This document shows positions 33,550-38,473 of a stretch of 38,473 nucleotides of DNA, in pieces (positions within the stretch are counted from its first letter, which is position 1; each line of letters starts with the position of its first letter). The stretch spans positions 1-38,473 of the forward strand of contig CACZIO010000029.1 of NCBI GenBank assembly GCA_902781215.1. The letters run 5' to 3'. The translations under genes and the position numbers were made by a program. The notes below the pieces were generated by a model. That model made no database searches, was not told the origin of the DNA, and saw nothing but the letters and a program-made list of their open reading frames with translations. This DNA comes from an uncultured Lachnospiraceae bacterium (GTDB lineage Bacteria; Bacillota; Clostridia; Lachnospirales; Lachnospiraceae).

Positions 33550-35673
33550 TTACTTGCCGTTTTCGCACCAATCCACGGCACTGTCGCTGGCGATCTTGCC
33601 GAAGACGACGATATCTGCCACGGCATTGCCGCCGATGCGGTTGCCGCCGTGGACGCCGCCGACGACCTCGCCTGCGGCGAAGAGTCCGGGGATGGGCTTG
33701 TCATTGGTGTCGATGACCCTGGCGCTGGTGTCGATGTGGACGCCGCCCATGGTGTGGTGGATGCCGGGTGCGATCTTGATCGCGTAGTAGGGTGCCTGGC
33801 TCAGGTCTTTTTCCATACCTGTGTCGCGGCCGAAATCAGGATCCTTCTGGTCTGCCACGTACTGGTTCCACTTGCTGAGAGTATCCGCGAGGGTCGCGGG
33901 ATCCACCTCGATCTTTTCTGCCAGCTCTTCGATGGTGTCGCCCTGGACGGTGATGCCGGTCGAGACGTATTTTTCGATCGCCTTCAGGCCGTCGCGGAGG
34001 CGCTGGTCAAAGATGATGTAGGCGTAGCTGCCGGGCTGCTCGAGCTCGGCTGCGGAGACGACATCGCGGGTGAGAAGCTCATCCGTGAAGCGCTTGCCGT
34101 CCTGGTTGACCAGGATGGCGCCGTCGCCGCGGACGCTCTCGGTGATCAGCATGCTGGTCTTCTGCTCGACGGTGGGATGGAGCTGGATCTGTTCGATATC
34201 GGTCAGGTCCGCGCCGACCGCCTCGGCCATGACGATGCCGTCGCCGGTGATGCCGGGGGCGCTGGTGGTGACGGTGCCCTCGAGGTCGCTGCGGTAGTTG
34301 ACGATCATATCCTCGTTGTTGCCGAATCCGCCGGTGGCCAGGATCACGGCCTTTGCGTGGATGGTGTAATAGTTTTCCTCGTCCTCTGCCATGACGCCGT
34401 TCGCTGTGCCCTCAAGGGTCATGATGTCGGTCGCCGTCGTGTTGTACATGACCTTGATGTTGTCGAGCTCATCGATCTTTTTGAGCATGGCGGTCACGAG
34501 GTAGGCGCCGACACCGGAGCCGTCCTCGGGGGCATGGATGCGGGCGTTGGTCGCGCCGCCTGAGAAGGAGACCTTGGAGAGGGGAGCGCCAATAGAATCC
34601 AGCCAGTCGATACCTTCCGCCGAATTCTCCGCCATGATGGTGACGAGATCCTTGTCGTTGATATTGTGGCCGCCCTCCATGGTGTCCTCAACGAACTGCT
34701 CGACGCTGTCGTCGATGCCCTGTTCCTTCTGGTAGTGGGTCTCCGCGGCGTTCATACCGCCGGTGGCCTTGGTCGTGTTGCCGCCCGCATAGGGCATCTT
34801 CTCCAGGAGGATGACATCCTTGCCGGCCTGGGCGGAATTGATCGCTGCGGTCATGCCGGCGCCGCCTGCGCCGATGATCACGATATCGGTATTGAGTTCT
34901 TCATATTTCTTTCTGGAAGCGGTATCGTCCTCTTTGGCCGGGAAGGCCTCCAGGTCCGCACCTGCGGCCTTCAGGTCCTTTTTGAAGGCTGCGAGGATAG
35001 CATTGCTGGTGACGGTCGCGCCGGTCAGGGCGTCCACGTTGGGGCTCTGTGCCTCCATGATCCGTCCGCCCATCATCTGGACTGCGAAGGAACCGATATT
35101 CTCGGTCTCGTGGTCGCCGACGATCTGCACGTCCTCGATCGCGTTCTCGGAGACGGTCGTCGTGACGGTCACATCGCCGCCGAAGCCCGTGGCGGTCTCC
35201 GTGTAGGTGCCCGGGATGAAGAGATTTCCGTCCGCTGCCTTCGGGCCTGTCGCAACCTCGCCGCCGCCGGCCTGGGCAAGCGCATCCGCTGCAGCTGCCT
35301 TGACGGCGTCGCTGGTGAAGGTCGCGCCGGTCACACCGTCCACATCCGCATTCTGCGCGGTCAGGATGGCCTGCTGCAGGAGCGGGATGGCGGCGCCGCC
35401 GACGTCGGGCGTCTCACCCTCTCCCTTAATGGACATGTCCGTGATTCCGCCGTTGTCACCGATCTGCATGGTGACCTCCACGGGGCCGCCGAAGCCGTCA
35501 GCAGTCGCCGTGTAGGAGCCCGGCGAATACCCGCCCTCAATATCCTCACTCACGGAAAAGACATTGCTCTGCAGGTAAATACAGAGGACGCCGGCAAGCA
35601 CGAGGCTTATGACGCCCATGATGATCAGGCTGGTGATCCCACCCGGCTCTGACCAGTGTCTTTCCTTTTTCAT
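33550..35673 (-). CDS. FAD-dependent fumarate-reductase-like enzyme with two FMN-binding domains
   Basis: A 707-residue surface flavoenzyme. After a basic N-terminus and one membrane span (residues ~13-35) come two FMN-binding domains, each with an ApbE-type attachment motif: DGVTGATFTS (Thr118) and DALTGATVTS (Thr220). Then follows an FAD-binding fumarate reductase/succinate dehydrogenase-like domain: IVIIGAGGAGMTAAI with LLEK, IQLHPT, GKRFTDELLTRD, APGIHHTMGG, and GNRIGGNAVADIVVFG. The His and Arg residues match those used for fumarate reduction in flavocytochrome c, so fumarate or a related enoate is likely, but specificity cannot be read. It is anchored outside and could accept electrons from the membrane. 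The ribosome binding site is AAGGGGGA. Confidence 0.88.
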   Translation of the reverse strand: MKKERHWSEPGGITSLIIMGVISLVLAGVLCIYLQSNVFSVSEDIEGGYSPGSYTATADGFGGPVEVTMQIGDNGGITDMSIKGEGETPDVGGAAIPLLQQAILTAQNADVDGVTGATFTSDAVKAAAADALAQAGGGEVATGPKAADGNLFIPGTYTETATGFGGDVTVTTTVSENAIEDVQIVGDHETENIGSFAVQMMGGRIMEAQSPNVDALTGATVTSNAILAAFKKDLKAAGADLEAFPAKEDDTASRKKYEELNTDIVIIGAGGAGMTAAINSAQAGKDVILLEKMPYAGGNTTKATGGMNAAETHYQKEQGIDDSVEQFVEDTMEGGHNINDKDLVTIMAENSAEGIDWLDSIGAPLSKVSFSGGATNARIHAPEDGSGVGAYLVTAMLKKIDELDNIKVMYNTTATDIMTLEGTANGVMAEDEENYYTIHAKAVILATGGFGNNEDMIVNYRSDLEGTVTTSAPGITGDGIVMAEAVGADLTDIEQIQLHPTVEQKTSMLITESVRGDGAILVNQDGKRFTDELLTRDVVSAAELEQPGSYAYIIFDQRLRDGLKAIEKYVSTGITVQGDTIEELAEKIEVDPATLADTLSKWNQYVADQKDPDFGRDTGMEKDLSQAPYYAIKIAPGIHHTMGGVHIDTSARVIDTNDKPIPGLFAAGEVVGGVHGGNRIGGNAVADIVVFGKIASDSAVDWCENGK

Positions 35674-35712
35674 AGACTCCCCCTTTCAAATAAGTAAATA
35701 CGATTGGATGCA

Positions 35713-35750
35713 AGACGTCGGAATGTTTGAAAAAAACAAAATTGACGTCT
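35713..35750 (-). promoter_or_regulatory. Inverted repeat at the start of the reductase transcript
   Basis: AGACGTC (35713-35719) and GACGTCT (35744-35750) are exact reverse complements, 24 bp apart, right at the predicted transcription start. They may be an operator or a 5' hairpin. Confidence 0.4.
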
Positions 35751-35756
35751 GAAAAA

Positions 35757-35785
35757 ATTATCTCAAACAGACAAAATAGTGTCAA
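35757..35785 (-). promoter_or_regulatory. Promoter of the flavin reductase gene
   Basis: On the minus strand TTGACA (35780-35785) and GATAAT (35757-35762) are spaced 17 bp. The start would be near 35750, giving a ~77-nt leader. The 35674-36067 gap is AT-rich and holds this promoter, a terminator and a direct repeat, but no gene. Confidence 0.8.
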
Positions 35786-35846
35786 GCAATAGAAGATATT
35801 TGGCAAAGATGTACAAGCTGAAATCAGCAGAAGCACGAAAAAATGA

Positions 35847-35880
35847 TAAAAAAGCCTCCTGCCGTTAAAATGCAGGAGGC
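35847..35880 (-). terminator. Terminator of the Gx/NusG-II operon
   Basis: GCCTCCTGC (35854-35862) pairs with GCAGGAGGC (35872-35880) over a 9-nt loop, followed on the minus strand by T6. Confidence 0.9.
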
Positions 35881-35977
35881 AATGGAAAAGTTGGAAGCGG
35901 TGTCAGTGAAATAGAAATTACACGCCATGCACGGCGTGGCCGGCAATGGAAAATATGGCAGCAGTGTCAGTGAAATA
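35878..35977. repeat. 36-bp imperfect direct repeat
   Basis: 35878-35913 and 35942-35977 share GGCAATGGAAAA at one end and GTGTCAGTGAAATA at the other, differing at about five bases. Between them lies a CACGCC/GGCGTG hairpin (35921-35938). It lies between the reductase promoter and the Gx gene. Confidence 0.75.
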
Positions 35978-36067
35978 AGGAGGATGGGACTCTTTGATAT
36001 TTCACGAAAAGAAGTCAGGAGAATCGAACAGGACATGTCGGTTCTCCGCCACAGCCTTCCTAAGTGC

Positions 36068-36655
36068 TCAGCGGAACAGTTTCGCCGGGATCCTGTCCAC
36101 CAGGATCTGCGCGCCGATGCCGACGATGATGCCGGCGATGATACCGGACATGATCAGCACGGGCATGTAATGGATCAGCTGCAGTCCTGAGACGGCGGCC
36201 ATGGCGACGCAGAGCTGGCCCAGGTTGTGGAAGACACCGCCGGCCATGCTGACGCCGATGATGGAGAAGAGGCTGGTCCTTTTGCAGATCCACATGACCA
36301 GGAAGCTGACGATGCAGCCGGCGAGCGAGTAGAGGGCGGCAAAGGCGCCGGTAAAAAGGAGGCCGGCCAGGGCTACGCGGATCAGGTTGACCGCGGCGGC
36401 ATAGCGGGCGTCCAGCCGGTAGAGCACGATGAGCGGGACCAGGTTGGCCAGACCCAGCTTGACGCCCGGGACACCGGCATTGAAGGGCACCAGCGCTTCC
36501 ACATAGGAAAAGATCAGGGCGAGCGAGGCCAGCAGACCGGCTGTGGCGACGCGGCGGGCGGCAGAAGAGGAGTCTGCAGAGCGATCCGGTCCGGCGGCTG
36601 AACCGGAGGCAGAGGACTGATGATCTTTATTTGACGACGCTGTCGATGGCTTCAT
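36068..36655 (-). CDS. Gx transporter family protein
   Basis: A ~195-residue membrane protein of the Gx-transporter family (also labelled heptaprenyl diphosphate synthase component I, a name with weak support). A ~30-residue Ser/Ala-rich hydrophilic N-terminus leads into about five or six spans: ATAGLLASLALIFSYVEALV, the GVPGVKLGLANLVPLIVLY signature, and GGVFHNLGQLCVA. The ATG at 36655 was chosen over 36661 because AGGAGG then lies ~8 nt upstream. It overlaps the end of the NusG-II gene, so the two are translated together. This pair is often found with flavinylated redox proteins, like the reductase next door. Transported substrate unknown. Confidence 0.8.
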   Translation of the reverse strand: MKPSTASSNKDHQSSASGSAAGPDRSADSSSAARRVATAGLLASLALIFSYVEALVPFNAGVPGVKLGLANLVPLIVLYRLDARYAAAVNLIRVALAGLLFTGAFAALYSLAGCIVSFLVMWICKRTSLFSIIGVSMAGGVFHNLGQLCVAMAAVSGLQLIHYMPVLIMSGIIAGIIVGIGAQILVDRIPAKLFR

Positions 36656-37019
36656 CTTCATTCTCCTCCTCTCCGATGATCTCCACCACCACCTGGTTGG
36701 GCAGGCAGACGATCAGGTCGCCGCTGCGGGAGATGGTGCCGGTATTGACGCAGACCTGGTTGCGGCAGTCAGCGCTCTCCATGTGCACGGTGCCCCCGTG
36801 GATGGAGACAAGATTGTGGTGGTCTCCGCTGGCGACATCGACCTCCCGGTCCTCTCCCAGGGGGAAAATGCCGTAATCCTCTCCGCGGCAGGTGATCCGC
36901 ACGAGCTGCGAGGAGGAAGCCGGCCTGCTCAGAGGAAGAAAGGCGGTCAGAGCGGCAGCCAACACAAATATGAAAAGAAGAACAAAATCGCCCTTTCGAA
37001 GAATCTTCCTGTACTGCAT
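36627..37019 (-). CDS. NusG domain II-containing protein
   Basis: A 130-residue small membrane-anchored protein. One N-terminal span (residues ~12-30, FVLLFIFVLAAALTAFLPL) is followed by an outside NusG-II-like beta domain with the conserved VHMESADCRNQVCVNTG region (two Cys) and LIVCLPNQVVVEI. The acidic C-terminus is EEENEDEAIDSVVK. It shares the fold name only and has no link to transcription. It is paired with the Gx gene. The ribosome binding site CGGAG lies ~6 nt before the ATG. A TAAGAT -10-like element lies ~25 bp upstream (37044-37049) with a poor -35. Confidence 0.8.
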   Translation of the reverse strand: MQYRKILRKGDFVLLFIFVLAAALTAFLPLSRPASSSQLVRITCRGEDYGIFPLGEDREVDVASGDHHNLVSIHGGTVHMESADCRNQVCVNTGTISRSGDLIVCLPNQVVVEIIGEEENEDEAIDSVVK

Positions 37020-37366
37020 AAAAACTCCGGTCTTATGAAAAGAATCTTACCCTGAATGATCCGGATCTGGAAATGTTCCCGGCTGGACATGGTCACGCAA
37101 ATGTCTCCGGGAAGGCGTGAACATGCTTGCGCTGCGCGTGGCAAATACAAAGCTTTGCATGATCAATACGCTTTGTGTGTGCCGCATGCCGTTCAATGCG
37201 GGTTATGCGTCGAAATCACAAAAACGCCTCAAATATGAGACAGCCTGAACGGCAGCCCCGGACAGTATGTCCATTATATGCAGAGGGGGGCTTTCTTGCA
37301 ACCGGAGAGAACGCGTGATACACTCGTTTTAACACTGGACGCAGGCCGTACTAAGGAGAAATTGAG
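37020..37366. promoter_or_regulatory. Divergent intergenic region
   Basis: The gap between the NusG-II gene (minus) and the SHOCT gene (plus) contains a weak minus-strand -10 near 37044 and, on the plus strand, TTGCAA (37296-37301) and TACACT (37319-37324) 17 bp apart, a reasonable promoter for the SHOCT gene. The middle part shows no coding sequence or known RNA. Confidence 0.55.
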
Positions 37367-37924
37367 ATGTATTACCAGTTTGACAGCAGACTGAATATGC
37401 CGGCGATTCTGTTTGATGATGACAGGCTCGTTGTAGGCAAAAACGAGTATGATTACAATGATCTGGTTCAGATCCGGATCGCGAAGGCGCCCCTTCTGGC
37501 GACCTACGGTATTGTGGAACTGAAGACGAAGGAAGACAGGACGATCCCTGTCCCTTTTTTTAAAGGTGACCTGCACCGCCTGCGCGTGGCAGTCCAGGAA
37601 CTGTCACATCTTCTTGAAGTCAGGAATGCAGAGGCAGCAAGAACTGTGACCGCCGGACAGACAGGAATGGAAGGTGGAACTGCCGATGCGCGCAATGCCG
37701 CCGGGGCGGATATACCGACCGGTACAGCTGTCGGAGACAAAGAATGCCCTGTTTCCGATCAGGGTTCCTCCGCAGGCGGTTCGCGGAAGTCGGTGGAGGA
37801 AGTAACCCGGAGCAACACCTTGGATCCCTATGAGGAAATGAAGAAGCTCAAGGAGCTTCTGGATCTGGACATTATCACGAGGGAGGAGTTCGACCGCAAA
37901 AAGAAGGAGTTGCTGGGACTGTGA
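37367..37924 (+). CDS. SHOCT domain-containing protein
   Basis: A 185-residue soluble protein of unknown function. The N-terminal ~85 residues form a compact beta-rich module (AILFDDDRLVVGKNEYDYNDLVQIRI, TYGIVELKTKEDRTIPVPF) resembling a PH-like fold. Residues ~90-140 are a Gly/Ala/Thr-rich disordered linker. The last ~35 residues are a SHOCT domain (DPYEEMKKLKELLDLDIITREEFDRKKKELLGL; seen as MKKLKELLD and ITREEFDRKKKELL), a short oligomerisation motif usually at the C-terminus. The ribosome binding site AAGGAG lies ~9 nt before the ATG. It has its own promoter and is transcribed alone. Confidence 0.82.
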   Translation: MYYQFDSRLNMPAILFDDDRLVVGKNEYDYNDLVQIRIAKAPLLATYGIVELKTKEDRTIPVPFFKGDLHRLRVAVQELSHLLEVRNAEAARTVTAGQTGMEGGTADARNAAGADIPTGTAVGDKECPVSDQGSSAGGSRKSVEEVTRSNTLDPYEEMKKLKELLDLDIITREEFDRKKKELLGL

Positions 37925-37935
37925 CCTGACAGCCG

Positions 37936-38085
37936 ACCTGCGGAGAGAGTCCGGTGAATCAGAACGTATGGCTGCGAAGAGGGTTCGGCGGATCAGAGCG
38001 TATGGCTGCGAAGAGGGCTCGGCGCATCAGAGCGTATAGCTGCGGAGAGGACCCGGTGAATCAGAGTGCATGGCTGCGGGGGGAC
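37936..38085 (+). repeat. 34-bp tandem repeat, about 4.4 copies
   Basis: Units begin at 37936, 37970, 38004 and 38038 with a partial fifth at 38072. The shared pattern is GGCTGCG-AGAGG-CGG--ATCAGAGCGTAT; neighbouring units 2 and 3 differ at only two bases. The repeats follow the SHOCT gene, and 34 is not a multiple of three, so they are non-coding. Confidence 0.88.
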
Positions 38086-38190
38086 AGGCAAACCAGTATC
38101 CGGCGGGAGTGAAAACCGTCAACTGTCCGACAGATAAAGGTGAACGTAAAAACGATAAAATATTTTCTTTAAAAAATTTCAAAAAAAGGC

Positions 38191-38219
38191 TTGCATTCCC
38201 GGTACTTGTCCTATATAAT
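38191..38219 (+). promoter_or_regulatory. tRNA promoter
   Basis: TTGCAT (38191-38196) and TATAAT (38214-38219) are spaced 17 bp and lie ~31 bp before tRNA-Val. An A/T-rich block just upstream could act as an UP element. Confidence 0.82.
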
Positions 38220-38250
38220 GGCTTTTGTTGACAGCGAACAGCTGCCGGAT

Positions 38251-38324
38251 GGAACCGTAGCTCAGCTGGGATGAGCGTCCGCTTGACGTGCGGGAGGTCA
38301 TGGGTTCGAGCCCCGTCGGTTCCA
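38251..38324 (+). tRNA. tRNA-Val (GAC anticodon)
   Basis: A 74-nt cloverleaf: acceptor GGAACCG/CGGTTCC, D-arm GCTC/GAGC, anticodon stem TCCGC/GCGGG with loop TTGACGT (anticodon GAC), and T-arm ATGGG/CCCGT with TTCGAGC. The discriminator is A; CCA is not encoded. Confidence 0.95.
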
Positions 38325-38382
38325 CTTTCCGAAGATGTGAGAGCTTCACGGAATCGGAGTTTTACAAATTTCATATTTGTGC

Positions 38383-38465
38383 GCAGGAGTGGCGGAATGG
38401 CAGACGCGCAGGCTTCAGGTGCCTGTTATGGCAACATAGTGTGGGTTCAAGTCCCATCTCCTGCA
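38383..38465 (+). tRNA. tRNA-Leu (CAG anticodon)
   Basis: A type-II tRNA of 83 nt: acceptor GCAGGAG/CTCCTGC, anticodon stem CAGGC/GCCTG with loop TTCAGGT (anticodon CAG), a long variable arm TATGGCAACATAG, and T-arm TGGG/CCCA with TTCAAGT. The discriminator is A; CCA is not encoded. It probably shares the promoter of tRNA-Val. Confidence 0.95.
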
Positions 38466-38473
38466 TCTTCCTT

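Noticed and set aside
37936-38085. CRISPR array
   Set aside because: The units are directly adjacent 34-mers with no unique spacers and no cas genes nearby.

Overview
The window is a GC-rich stretch of a bacterial chromosome. Gene content and signals point to an anaerobic Gram-positive member of the Clostridia, probably Lachnospiraceae. The reasons are an Rnf complex in the clostridial order C-D-G-E-A-B, strong AGGAGG-type ribosome binding sites, TTGACA/TATAAT promoters, many intrinsic terminators, a Gx-transporter/NusG-II gene pair, a CotH-family protein, and a clostridial-looking 6S RNA candidate. The genus cannot be fixed from the sequence alone.

Layout. 1-1226: 3' end of the ribosomal protein S1 gene and its terminator. 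1245-4311: a small surface-glycan group (NAD-dependent epimerase, IspD/TarI-type cytidylyltransferase, GT2 glycosyltransferase). 4413-6602: two minus-strand genes, a cytidylate-kinase-like protein with a long, possibly structured leader, and an RNase H-like exonuclease-family protein. 7001-17556: plus-strand housekeeping genes (thrC, an Xaa-Pro aminopeptidase, pheS, pheT, an M18 aminopeptidase, queA). A 6S-like RNA with its own promoter lies just before pheS. 17846-25691: a surface-polysaccharide cluster (GT2, GT4, LicD, a 993-residue protein joining a polymerase-like and a flippase-like half, and a Wzz-like protein with a degenerate kinase-like tail) closed by a terminator. 25891-27768: a membrane-anchored CotH-family protein. 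28163-33439: the complete rnfCDGEAB operon. 33467-37019, minus strand: an FAD-dependent fumarate-reductase-like enzyme with two FMN-attachment domains, then a Gx-transporter/NusG-II pair. 37319-38473: a SHOCT-domain protein, a 34-bp tandem repeat, and two tRNA genes (Val-GAC, Leu-CAG).

How the genes may work together. The two glycan groups look like parts of one pathway: the TarI-like enzyme and epimerase would supply a CDP-activated polyol or modified sugar, the glycosyltransferases and LicD would build and decorate the repeat unit, and the fused polymerase/flippase with the Wzz-like protein would export it and set chain length. The Rnf complex and the facing flavin reductase suggest membrane-linked flavin electron transfer, with Rnf coupling ferredoxin:NAD oxidoreduction to an ion gradient and the surface-anchored reductase disposing of electrons on an enoate-type acceptor. 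No ApbE flavin transferase is present in the window.

Most notable observations: the in-frame polymerase-flippase fusion, the Wzz-like protein with a kinase remnant, the 6S-like RNA before pheS, the tandem-FMN reductase beside Rnf, a closing-stem leader on the cytidylate-kinase-like gene, and several short intergenic duplications, including one that copies the end of queA.
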